A stretch of 5,939 bases of DNA. Origin: Sphingobacterium thalpophilum (GTDB lineage: Bacteria; Bacteroidota; Bacteroidia; Flavobacteriales; Flavobacteriaceae). Where the stretch lies: contig CALQBR020000102.1 in assembly GCA_943328865.2 (NCBI GenBank), positions 1 through 5,939 on the forward strand. The letters run 5' to 3'. The notes beneath the pieces are model-generated. The model made no database searches. It was given only the letters and a program-made list of their open reading frames with translations, and had not been told where the DNA came from. This document shows, piece after piece, positions 1-5,811 of this stretch; the first letter of the stretch is position 1; each line of letters starts with the position of its first letter. The position numbers were made by a program, and so were the translations under genes.

Positions 1-851
1 AGATTGCGCCCACCTCCAAACAAGAGTCGATCCCCAACATTTCTAAAATAATAATAACCTTTATCTAAGTGAAAAGTGCCTTTTATCTGAAGATTCGCAA
101 TGGGTTCAGTAATTAAAACTTGAGCGCGAGCTGGTTTCACGCGTCCGGATGTCAGTTTCGCAGCAAATCCGTTAGTGGCAAACAACAATTTTTTAGTAGT
201 AAAACTTAAATCATCTAAAACCACCTCGACTCCTTTCATGGTTTCGTGATAAGCGGTAACTTCTTGTTGATTTAAAATTAAGATGTCATTAGATACGGCT
301 TGTTTGAGTAAAGCCTGCATCATATTACCGGTATCAATCTGGGCTTCAAAAGGATTGTAAATCAAATGCTCATGAATGTCCCCAAATCCAAAAGAGTTTC
401 TCTCTTTGGCAAAAACAGCCTGTTGAAATATCGGATTTAATAGGGCATTTATAAAAGGCAATTGCTTCAAACAGGCTTCATAAGTGCTTTCGTCATTTTT
501 CAAAAATAATTCATATCCCCCATACGATTTTAAATCAATCGCGGCATCGCCCAGTCTTTTTCGCAACAATTGCAGGCCTTGCCAACGCTTCCGAACCAAT
601 TGAATCACGGCTTCTTCAGAATGAGATTCCAAATCATCCATGATTTCAGAGATACTTCCAAAACAAGCAAAACCGGCATTTTTAGTACTTGCACCTTGTG
701 GCAACAGCCCTTTCTCCAAAACCAAAATTTTCTGGTTTGGAAACCGCTCCCGAAGTCGCAATGCGGTATGAAGACCCACAATGCCACTGCCAACAACTGT
801 AAAATCGACATCGGTAAACCAGTTCTTTAACTCCCAATAACTCAATTGCAT
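1..851 (-). CDS. FAD-dependent oxidoreductase, DAO family (5' part; C-terminus beyond the left edge)
   Basis: I translated this by hand from the ATG at 851 down to the window edge: 283 codons without a stop. The start (MQLSYWELKNWF) leads into an FAD-binding Rossmann beta-alpha-beta unit, with the dinucleotide motif GSGIVG at residues 21-26 and a ribose-binding acidic residue at Glu46 (LVLEKG). The segment GASTKNAGFA (about 53-62) is the typical second DAO-family contact with the flavin. Near the visible end, YYYFRNVGDRLLFGGGRN matches the strand-and-glycine region that precedes the C-terminal FAD-contact motif. Relatives (glycine oxidase, D-amino-acid or sarcosine oxidase-like proteins) are usually 370-390 residues, so about 90-100 residues lie outside. 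Family members oxidise amines or amino acids and pass electrons to oxygen or a carrier; the substrate cannot be told. There is no signal peptide, so it is probably cytoplasmic. It is divergent from the gene at 1055. The AT-rich leader holds only a weak -7-like TATTTTTA (866-873, minus). Confidence 0.9.
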   Translation of the reverse strand, partial: MQLSYWELKNWFTDVDFTVVGSGIVGLHTALRLRERFPNQKILVLEKGLLPQGASTKNAGFACFGSISEIMDDLESHSEEAVIQLVRKRWQGLQLLRKRLGDAAIDLKSYGGYELFLKNDESTYEACLKQLPFINALLNPIFQQAVFAKERNSFGFGDIHEHLIYNPFEAQIDTGNMMQALLKQAVSNDILILNQQEVTAYHETMKGVEVVLDDLSFTTKKLLFATNGFAAKLTSGRVKPARAQVLITEPIANLQIKGTFHLDKGYYYFRNVGDRLLFGGGRN

Positions 852-903
852 CTTGAAATTTTTTATAAAAATATCATTTTTTGTTCTAATTTAATCCTTT
901 TTT

Positions 904-992
904 GAAGCTATTTCCAGCTGTCCGTTGTATCTTTTATTGATTTCCTTCCTTTGTCAGTAAATCAATAAAAGGATGCCACTTCCATCTGGGCT
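904..992 (+). ncRNA. Structured intergenic element, copy 1 (Flavo-1-like)
   Basis: This element shares conserved blocks with 5704-5776: TTCC, GCTGT, TATCTTT, AAAAGGATGCC, CCATC and GGGCT. It folds as a long interrupted hairpin. CCAG (914-917) pairs with CTGG (986-989), GT (924-925) with AC (978-979), and GTATC (927-931) with GATGC (972-976, one G-U). A perfect 12-bp apical stem (932-943 with 959-970) closes a 15-nt loop, with a single bulged G at 971. Pairings at the base and middle change in a compensatory way in copy 2. From memory the pattern matches the Rfam Flavo-1 motif (RF01705), an RNA of unknown function common in Flavobacteria; this was not searched. The strand is uncertain because the structure is nearly symmetrical. 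It is given as plus because both copies then face the same way as the downstream gene. Confidence 0.6.
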
Positions 993-1023
993 AAAAATCA
1001 ATTCCATTTTAAAATATAATCCC

Positions 1024-1031
1024 TACTTTTA
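1024..1031 (+). promoter_or_regulatory. Weak -7-like box for the S9 peptidase gene
   Basis: TACTTTTA differs from the Bacteroidota -7 consensus TAnnTTTG only in the last base and lies 23 bases before the ATG at 1055. No convincing TTG (-33) is seen about 20 bases upstream. The call is therefore weak; transcription could also enter from further upstream, through the structured element. Confidence 0.3.
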
Positions 1032-1054
1032 TGCCTTAAAAATATAATTCAATT

Positions 1055-2959
1055 ATGCACAAAAGAATATTTATAACCCTTTTAATTACCATCAGTATCA
1101 ATACAATGGCACAAAATGTAATGTCTCCAGAATTACTTTGGAAACTTGGAAGAGTAACGGCTTTGGGAATTGCTAAAGACGGAAAAAACATTATCTATAA
1201 AGTTTCAACTCCTTCGGTTGAAGAAAATAAATCAAGTTCCAAATACTATAGTATTTCCGTTTCAGGGGGCAATGCAACCGAAATAAAAGACACTAAAGAA
1301 TTTTTGACTGATAAAAACATTTCTCCTGACGGTAAATATGTAGTTTACAGCGAAGAAGTAAAAATAGAGAAAGTAAACGGGAAGGATTTCTATCCCGAAT
1401 TGGAAAAATCGAATGTTCAGGTTTACAATGGATTGAATTACCGCCATTGGGACACTTGGAACGAAGGAAAATACAATCATGTTTTTTATAAAGAAAACAA
1501 GGAAACAGCTGTCGGTATCGACATCATGAAAGGAGAAAACTTTGATGCGCCACAGAAACCATTCGGCGGAGATGAAGATTATATTTGGGCTCCAAACAGC
1601 AAAAGTATTTTGTATGTTTCTAAGAAAAAGTCAGGAACGCAATATGCCCTTTCTACCAATACAAATATTTACGAATACCACCTTGATACTAAAGAAACAA
1701 CAAACAGAACCCAAGAAAATTTAGGGTATGATATAGCGCCTCAATTTTCTCCTTCTGGGGATTTAACTTGGCTACAAATGAAACGCGACGGCTATGAAGC
1801 TGATAAAAATGACATCGTAGTAAGTGTCAAAGGGAAGTCAATCAATTTGACAGCCAATTGGGATGGAACAGTTGATAGTTTTATCTGGAGCACAGATGGA
1901 AAAAAAGTATATTTTATTGCCCCTATTGACGGTACCAGACAGTTGTTCGAAGTTAATTTTCCAAAAACAGCTAAGACGAATCTTGTCGTTAAACAATTAA
2001 CTGATGGCGATTTTGATGTCAGTGATTTAGTTGGTCAGGTTGGTAATGCAATTATAGTGGCTCGGACAGATATGAATCATGCGGCTGAAATCTATTCGTA
2101 TGACTTAAAGAAAAAACTTTGGCAACAATTGACCCATGTCAATACAGCCACCTACAGCACTTTAGCATCAAGCAAAACCGAAAAACGTTATGTAACCACA
2201 ACAGATGGTAAAAAAATGTTAGTTTGGGTAATTCTTCCTCCAAATTTTGATGCAACAAAGCAATATCCTACTTTATTATATTGCCAAGGAGGTCCACAAT
2301 CCCCATTGACGCAAAGTTATTCTTTCCGTTGGAATTTTTCTTTAATGGCGGCACAAGGCTATGTTATTGTAGCGCCAAACCGTCGCGGAATGCCAGGCCA
2401 CGGGGTAGAATGGAATGAACAAATTAGCAAAGATTGGGGCGGACAAGTGATAGCAGATTATCTTTCGGCTATTGACACACTTGCGAAAGAAAAATATGTA
2501 GACAACACCCGATTAGGGGCGGTAGGCGCTAGTTTTGGTGGCTATTCTGTATTTTACTTAGCTGGTATGCACCAAAACCGTTTTAAAACATTTATCTCTC
2601 ACTGTGGTGTTTATAATTTACAAAGCATGTACGGCACCACCGAAGAGGTTTTCTTTAACAATTGGGATCACGGCGGCGCTTATTGGGAGCAAGAAAACCC
2701 GATAGCTCAAAAAGCCTATTCCGATTTCAATCCCATCAACCACATCAACAAATGGAATACCCCAATTATGATTATTCAAGGGGGTAAAGATTATCGGGTT
2801 CCAATTGGACAAGCCCAAGAAGCCTTTCAAGCGGCGCAATTAAAAGGGATTAAAAGTCGGTTTTTATTGTTTCCAGAAGAAAATCATTGGGTGTTGAAAC
2901 CACAAAATGCTCTAGTTTGGCAACGTGAATTTTTCAAATGGCTAAAAGAAACATTGTAA
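1055..2959 (+). CDS. Exported S9 family (prolyl oligopeptidase/DPP5-like) serine peptidase
   Basis: This is a 634-residue protein with a Sec signal peptide: basic MHKR, hydrophobic core, and predicted cleavage after Ala19 (NTMA|Q). Residues about 35-370 look like the beta-propeller that gates access in S9 peptidases, with repeated WSTDGKKVYF- and SPDGKYVVYS-type blades and the RHWDTWNEGKYNHVFY stretch common in this subfamily. The C-terminal alpha/beta-hydrolase domain follows (about 375-634). It holds the oxyanion-side segment YCQGGPQSP, the nucleophile elbow GASFGGYS with Ser493, Asp579 in GGKDYRVP, and His611 in PEENHWVL, so the catalytic triad is complete. The length is close to bacterial DPP5/acylaminoacyl-peptidase relatives (about 650-700). 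Such enzymes remove dipeptides or acylated residues from peptide N-termini; here this would occur in the periplasm. No lipobox or type IX secretion C-terminal domain is seen. The next gene, also an exported peptidase, starts 75 bases downstream with its own promoter. Exact specificity is inferred only. Confidence 0.95.
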   Translation: MHKRIFITLLITISINTMAQNVMSPELLWKLGRVTALGIAKDGKNIIYKVSTPSVEENKSSSKYYSISVSGGNATEIKDTKEFLTDKNISPDGKYVVYSEEVKIEKVNGKDFYPELEKSNVQVYNGLNYRHWDTWNEGKYNHVFYKENKETAVGIDIMKGENFDAPQKPFGGDEDYIWAPNSKSILYVSKKKSGTQYALSTNTNIYEYHLDTKETTNRTQENLGYDIAPQFSPSGDLTWLQMKRDGYEADKNDIVVSVKGKSINLTANWDGTVDSFIWSTDGKKVYFIAPIDGTRQLFEVNFPKTAKTNLVVKQLTDGDFDVSDLVGQVGNAIIVARTDMNHAAEIYSYDLKKKLWQQLTHVNTATYSTLASSKTEKRYVTTTDGKKMLVWVILPPNFDATKQYPTLLYCQGGPQSPLTQSYSFRWNFSLMAAQGYVIVAPNRRGMPGHGVEWNEQISKDWGGQVIADYLSAIDTLAKEKYVDNTRLGAVGASFGGYSVFYLAGMHQNRFKTFISHCGVYNLQSMYGTTEEVFFNNWDHGGAYWEQENPIAQKAYSDFNPINHINKWNTPIMIIQGGKDYRVPIGQAQEAFQAAQLKGIKSRFLLFPEENHWVLKPQNALVWQREFFKWLKETL

Positions 2960-2961
2960 AA

Positions 2962-2993
2962 TTGCTTTTTATTTCTAATAGCGTTTAAATTTG
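2962..2993 (+). promoter_or_regulatory. Bacteroidota-type promoter of the C1 peptidase gene
   Basis: A perfect -7 box TAAATTTG (2986-2993) is preceded, 21 bases upstream, by TTG at 2962-2964 as the -33 element. This fits the sigma-ABfr-type consensus TTG-N(17-23)-TAnnTTTG. Transcription would start near 3000, leaving a leader of about 35 bases rich in A before the ATG at 3035. The promoter begins directly after the stop codon of the S9 gene, so the C1 gene need not depend on read-through. Confidence 0.65.
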
Positions 2994-3034
2994 CATTTTA
3001 AACAAAAACACCACAACCTTTAAACAATTAAAAA

Positions 3035-4231
3035 ATGAATACTTTAAAAAAGAGACCCCTGTTTTTAGCTTCGGCTTTATTGATGGGAATGAGTGTAATT
3101 TTTGCACAAGACAATTTAGTGAATTCACTAAAAGTAAATGCGAGCGAGAATAGCAAGGACGCATTTAAATTTACAGATGTAATCAATCTAGAAAATACGT
3201 CAATAAAAAATCAAGGTTCTTCAGGGACTTGTTGGAGTTATTCTGGCAATTCGTTTATAGAATCAGAGATGATTCGAATGGGTAAAAAACCAGTAGAGCT
3301 TTCCCAGATTTACTCCGCACGTAATGCTTATGTGGAAAAAGGAAGGATTTATGTTCGCATGCATGGCGCAGTAACTTTAGGTGATGGCGGGGCTTTTCAT
3401 GACGTGATGAATATGTATAAAAAATACGGGGCGGTACCTCAAATGGTCTATACGGGATTAAATTACGGAACTGATAAGAATAAATTCGCTGAAATGGGAG
3501 CAATCATGGAAGGGGTTTTGGCTGCAACAGTTAAAAATCCGAATGGGGAATTAACCCCAAATTGGGAAAAAGCCTATACTGCTGTAATTGATTCTTATTT
3601 AGGAGAAGTGCCAAAATCTTTTGAGTACAATGGTAAGAAATACACCCCTGAAACTTTTGCTAAGGAAGTGGTAGGAATCAATGCCGATGATTATATAGAA
3701 ATTTCATCTTTACAAGAATATCCTTATTATTCTAAATTCACATTATTGGTTCCAGACAACTGGGCTTTTAATCAAGTTTATAATGTCAAAATAAATGAGC
3801 TTACAGAAATCATTGACAATGGATTGAAAAAAGGCTACACAGTGGCTTGGGGGGGAGATGTGAGTGAGAAAAGTTTCAGTTGGAAAAATGGAGTAGCATT
3901 TGTTCCTGAAAAGAACTTTGAAACGATGACTGCTGAAGAAAAAGCAGATCTTTTTAATGGGCCTAAAAATGAAATGATTGTAACGGAAGCCATGCGTCAA
4001 AAAGCATTTGACAATTATACAACTCAAGATGACCACGGGATGCACATTGTAGGCATTTCTAAAGATCAGAATGGAAAAGAATATTATATCGTTAAAAATT
4101 CCTGGGGCGCTAGTAACGATTATAAAGGTTATTTATTCATGACCAAGGAGTTTGTGAAATACAAAACCACGGCCATTATGATCCACAAGGGGGCGATTCC
4201 CGCTCCAATGATGAAGAAATTGGGCATTTAA
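3035..4231 (+). CDS. Exported C1 family cysteine peptidase (bleomycin hydrolase/aminopeptidase C-like)
   Basis: This is a 398-residue protein with an N-terminal Sec signal peptide, MNTLKKRP followed by a hydrophobic core, and cleavage predicted after Ala24 (VIFA|QDN). The papain-fold catalytic residues are all present: Gln60 (oxyanion hole) and Cys66 in NQGSSGTCWSY, His334 in DDHGMHIVG, and Asn355 in VKNSWG. The segment ELSQIYSARNAYVEKG, followed by GDGGAFHDVMNMYKKYGAVP (from about residue 116), follows the pattern of C1B enzymes (bleomycin hydrolase, PepC) rather than classical papains. There is no long propeptide between signal and catalytic Cys. C1B enzymes are aminopeptidases that self-compartmentalise as hexamers and are normally cytosolic, about 440-450 residues long; this one is shorter and exported. 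Its role is inferred as periplasmic or envelope peptide degradation alongside the upstream S9 peptidase. A long hairpin terminator follows the stop. Confidence 0.92.
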   Translation: MNTLKKRPLFLASALLMGMSVIFAQDNLVNSLKVNASENSKDAFKFTDVINLENTSIKNQGSSGTCWSYSGNSFIESEMIRMGKKPVELSQIYSARNAYVEKGRIYVRMHGAVTLGDGGAFHDVMNMYKKYGAVPQMVYTGLNYGTDKNKFAEMGAIMEGVLAATVKNPNGELTPNWEKAYTAVIDSYLGEVPKSFEYNGKKYTPETFAKEVVGINADDYIEISSLQEYPYYSKFTLLVPDNWAFNQVYNVKINELTEIIDNGLKKGYTVAWGGDVSEKSFSWKNGVAFVPEKNFETMTAEEKADLFNGPKNEMIVTEAMRQKAFDNYTTQDDHGMHIVGISKDQNGKEYYIVKNSWGASNDYKGYLFMTKEFVKYKTTAIMIHKGAIPAPMMKKLGI

Positions 4232-4251
4232 GATTTGCTTCTTGTTTAGTG

Positions 4252-4299
4252 AAAAAACGATTGATAATTATTTTGCTTAATAATTGTCAATCGTTTTTT
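4252..4299. terminator. Long hairpin, probable bidirectional intrinsic terminator
   Basis: The left arm 4252-4272 (six A, then CGATTG, ending TAATTATT) pairs with 4279-4299 (AATAATTGTCAATCG, then six T) over 21 positions, with one G-U wobble and a 6-base loop TTGCTT. The A-run and T-run put a U tract at the end on either strand. It sits 20 bases after the stop of the plus-strand C1 peptidase and 84 bases past the stop of the minus-strand TerB gene. It can therefore serve both convergent transcripts. The stem is AT-rich, with a single CG pair block. Confidence 0.75.
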
Positions 4300-4382
4300 A
4301 TTTGTAATTTTTTAAGATCAAAGTCATGCTGTAAATGGTACAAAAACAAATTGATCAATGAATTAGAAGAGGTTTTATTATA

Positions 4383-4814
4383 CTATTTGTTCATATGTTG
4401 CATTTCGAAAATAAAAGCATCTAAATCAACATTTTGAACTAGTAAAGACAGGGCTTTGTCTACAATATAACTCACGTTTCCAGGCGTAAAACCAAGGGCT
4501 AACGCCAATTTGATCAAGAGGTCTTTTTGCTTTTGTCCCAAAATGTGGTCTGCAAGAACCATCCTAGACAAATCATAGAGTCGTTCTAGCCTTTGCGTAT
4601 ATAAATAGGGTGGGTTAATAGGGTATTTCATGGGGTTTTCTAAAATTTCCTCATATTCCTCTTTGGAGATTTCCAAATTAACCGACAGTTTGTCTAAAAA
4701 CAACTTTTCTTCCGCGCTAATATTGCGGTCAGCAACGGCAATTCTTACAATGGCAGAAAAATGACCTTTGTTTCTGGATTTGAATTCGTTGTCAAATAAA
4801 TCTGAAAATGGCAT
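4383..4814 (-). CDS. TerB-like (tellurite resistance TerB family) helical protein
   Basis: This is a 143-residue, predicted all-alpha, cytoplasmic protein without a signal peptide or membrane segment. It shows the TerB-type half-repeat twice. RIAVADRNISAEEKLFLDKL begins near residue 24, and RMVLADHILGQKQKDLLIKL near residue 84. Each has a hydrophobic helix, an Asp turn (Asp29, Asp89) and a second amphipathic helix. The two halves are joined by a linker with NPMKYPINPPYLY. The acidic turn D-R-N-I-S-A-E-E in the first half is the likely metal-binding site of the family; the second half has lost most acidic residues. TerB proteins were named from tellurite resistance operons, but stand-alone copies such as this have no established function, and no terC/terD-like genes are nearby. 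The ATG at 4814 is placed 24 bases from a perfect -7 box. It is convergent with the C1 peptidase and divergent from the HupE-like gene. Confidence 0.8.
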   Translation of the reverse strand: MPFSDLFDNEFKSRNKGHFSAIVRIAVADRNISAEEKLFLDKLSVNLEISKEEYEEILENPMKYPINPPYLYTQRLERLYDLSRMVLADHILGQKQKDLLIKLALALGFTPGNVSYIVDKALSLLVQNVDLDAFIFEMQHMNK

Positions 4815-4837
4815 AGTGTCTTTCTTTAGGTGTTACT

Positions 4838-4845
4838 CAAAGTTA
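4838..4845 (-). promoter_or_regulatory. -7 box of the TerB-like gene
   Basis: On the minus strand this reads TAACTTTG, a full match to TAnnTTTG. It ends 23 bases before the ATG at 4814, implying a leader of roughly 15-20 bases. No clear TTG (CAA on the plus strand) is present at the usual -33 distance (about 4863-4871), so the upstream half is weak. Confidence 0.5.
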
Positions 4846-4868
4846 AGGCTTAATTTCTGTTTTTAATA

Positions 4869-4903
4869 GAGGCGATTTCCTGATTTTTTGTCGTATCTTT
4901 AAG
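4869..4903 (+). repeat. Possible decayed 5' half of the structured element
   Basis: GAGGCGATTTCC followed by GTATCTTT resembles the left arm of copy 1 (GAAGCTATTTCC, then GTATCTTT): ten of twelve and eight of eight matching positions, with a diverged middle. The conserved right arm (AAAAGGATGCC, CCATC, GGGCT) is missing downstream, so it cannot fold in the same way. It may be a remnant or chance similarity in AT-rich promoter DNA. The gene-free stretch 4815-5054 otherwise holds only the two divergent promoters. Confidence 0.2.
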
Positions 4904-4988
4904 AGGGACTGTATTTTGATAACGTATTTTTTGGTTCATAATAGGTTAATTTTCAACATAGAATTTATCGAATAAGGTTTTTGAAACC

Positions 4989-5024
4989 TTTTGCCTGTAA
5001 TTTTTAAAATTAATTGTAAGTTTG
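4989..5024 (+). promoter_or_regulatory. Bacteroidota-type promoter of the HupE/UreJ-like gene
   Basis: A perfect -7 box TAAGTTTG lies at 5017-5024. TTTTG at 4989-4993 is a candidate -33 element, with a 23-base spacer that is at the long end of the usual range. The expected transcription start, near 5030, lies downstream of the TTG at 5022. That TTG therefore cannot be a start codon on this transcript, which supports initiation at the ATG at 5055. Confidence 0.6.
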
Positions 5025-5054
5025 ATATTCCTTAAAATCTTTAATACCATTAAA

Positions 5055-5648
5055 ATGTCAGAATTTTGGATCTATTTTGAAATAGGAATGCGGCATGTTT
5101 TAGATATCAGAGCTTATGATCATGTTTTGTTTTTAATTGCCTTAACCGTTCCGTACGCTTTTAAAGACTGGAAAAGGGTATTAATACTAATTTCGATTTT
5201 TACCATAGGTCACACTTTGGCATTATTGCTCTCTGTTTATGGCGTGGTTACGGTAAAAGCCCATTTAATTGAGTTTTTGATCCCAATAACCATACTAATT
5301 ACCGCTATTTTTCATCTTTTTACTGCTGGAAAATCCTCAAAAAATGAAAGCATCAGTATCATTGGGTTTGTCACCTTGTTTTTTGGAATCATTCACGGTA
5401 TTGGCTTTGCGAATTACTTTAAAACCTTGCTTAGCGGGAGTGCCTCTGATAAATTGATTCCGCTTTTAGAATTCTCCATCGGTATTGAAGCGGCTCAAAT
5501 AATCGTTGTTTTTGTAGTGTTACTATTGTCCTACGTAGTGCAAACTTTCTTCCGTTTCTCCAAACGCGATTGGACCTTGGTCATGTCATCCTTTGTAATC
5601 GGGGTCGTTTTGCCAATGATTGTCGAAAGCCCGATTTGGAATCGTTAA
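5055..5648 (+). CDS. HupE/UreJ-like polytopic membrane protein
   Basis: This is a 197-residue protein, mostly hydrophobic, with about six predicted membrane segments (roughly residues 24-36, 41-63, 72-91, 99-120, 136-163 and 174-190). Conserved polar residues inside or next to membrane segments match the HupE/UreJ_2 pattern: His14 in GMRHVLD, Asp22-His23 in YDHVLFL, His53 in TIGHTLAL, His87, His114 in FGIIHGIGFA, and Glu145 with Gln148 in IEAAQI. HupE and UreJ proteins are nickel or metal permeases linked to hydrogenase or urease. No such enzyme is in view, so the substrate is unknown, and a metal ion is only an inference. The open frame can be extended to a TTG at 5022, but that codon overlaps the -7 box. 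ATG 5055, preceded by an A-rich stretch and followed by SEFWIYFEIGMRH, is chosen. No good terminator follows; the second structured element begins 55 bases after the stop. Confidence 0.85.
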   Translation: MSEFWIYFEIGMRHVLDIRAYDHVLFLIALTVPYAFKDWKRVLILISIFTIGHTLALLLSVYGVVTVKAHLIEFLIPITILITAIFHLFTAGKSSKNESISIIGFVTLFFGIIHGIGFANYFKTLLSGSASDKLIPLLEFSIGIEAAQIIVVFVVLLLSYVVQTFFRFSKRDWTLVMSSFVIGVVLPMIVESPIWNR

Positions 5649-5693
5649 GCCACATTCAGAATTATTTTAAGTAGAATGAGCCAAAGGTTTGCG

Positions 5694-5701
5694 TACTTTT
5701 G
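5694..5701 (+). promoter_or_regulatory. -7-like box just before structured element copy 2
   Basis: TACTTTTG is a full match to TAnnTTTG, with no obvious TTG about 20 bases upstream. Transcription would start near 5707, at the very beginning of the structured element, and could run on into the deaminase gene with a leader of about 105 bases. A second, weaker candidate for the deaminase gene alone is AACTTTTG at 5794-5801. Confidence 0.4.
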
Positions 5702-5703
5702 TA

Positions 5704-5776
5704 GATCGTATTCCTGCTGTCTGCTTTATCTTTCACTGCTAAAAAGCAGCAAAAGGATGCCGCTCCCATCAGGGCT
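5704..5776 (+). ncRNA. Structured intergenic element, copy 2 (Flavo-1-like)
   Basis: This has the same architecture as 904-992 but is shorter. CCTG (5713-5716) pairs with CAGG (5770-5773), GC (5723-5724) with GC (5762-5763), and TATC (5727-5730) with GATG (5756-5759, one G-U). TTT (5731-5733) pairs with AAA (5752-5754), leaving a bulged G at 5755 as in copy 1. CTGCT (5736-5740) pairs with AGCAG (5745-5749) around an AAAA loop. The base pair at the third position of the outer stem is A-U in copy 1 and U-A here, and the inner T-A pair became C-G. The apical stem is unrelated in sequence. The outermost left bases (GATCGTA) do not pair with GGGCT as well as in copy 1. Confidence 0.6.
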
Positions 5777-5811
5777 ATTAGAACAGTCATTTGAACTTTT
5801 GGAAATGTAAT

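Noticed and set aside
570..830. Open frame of 86 codons on the plus strand, and a 68-codon frame on the minus strand (605-811)
   Set aside because: Both lie within the FAD oxidoreductase coding region in other frames. The oxidoreductase frame shows clear family motifs throughout.
3743..4045. Open frame of 100 codons on the minus strand
   Set aside because: Antisense shadow of the C1 peptidase, which has intact active-site motifs on both sides of this stretch.
4350..4359. Palindrome ATTGATCAAT as a possible operator
   Set aside because: A 10-base AT-rich palindrome in a convergent gap, with no promoter nearby to regulate. Easily explained by chance.
4249..4437. Open frame of 62 codons on the plus strand
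   Set aside because: It begins with a GTG inside the terminator region, its first 17 codons are the hairpin itself, and its end overlaps the TerB-like gene on the other strand. No family resemblance.
5649..5690. Possible terminator after the HupE-like gene (CATTC at 5652-5656 with GAATG at 5675-5679)
   Set aside because: Only five pairs, a long loop and no following T-run, so it is not a credible intrinsic terminator.
904..5776. Region between the two structured elements as a mobile island bounded by repeats
   Set aside because: The genes inside look like ordinary flavobacterial chromosomal genes with matching composition. There is no integrase or transposase and no target-site duplication, and the repeats are diverged rather than identical.
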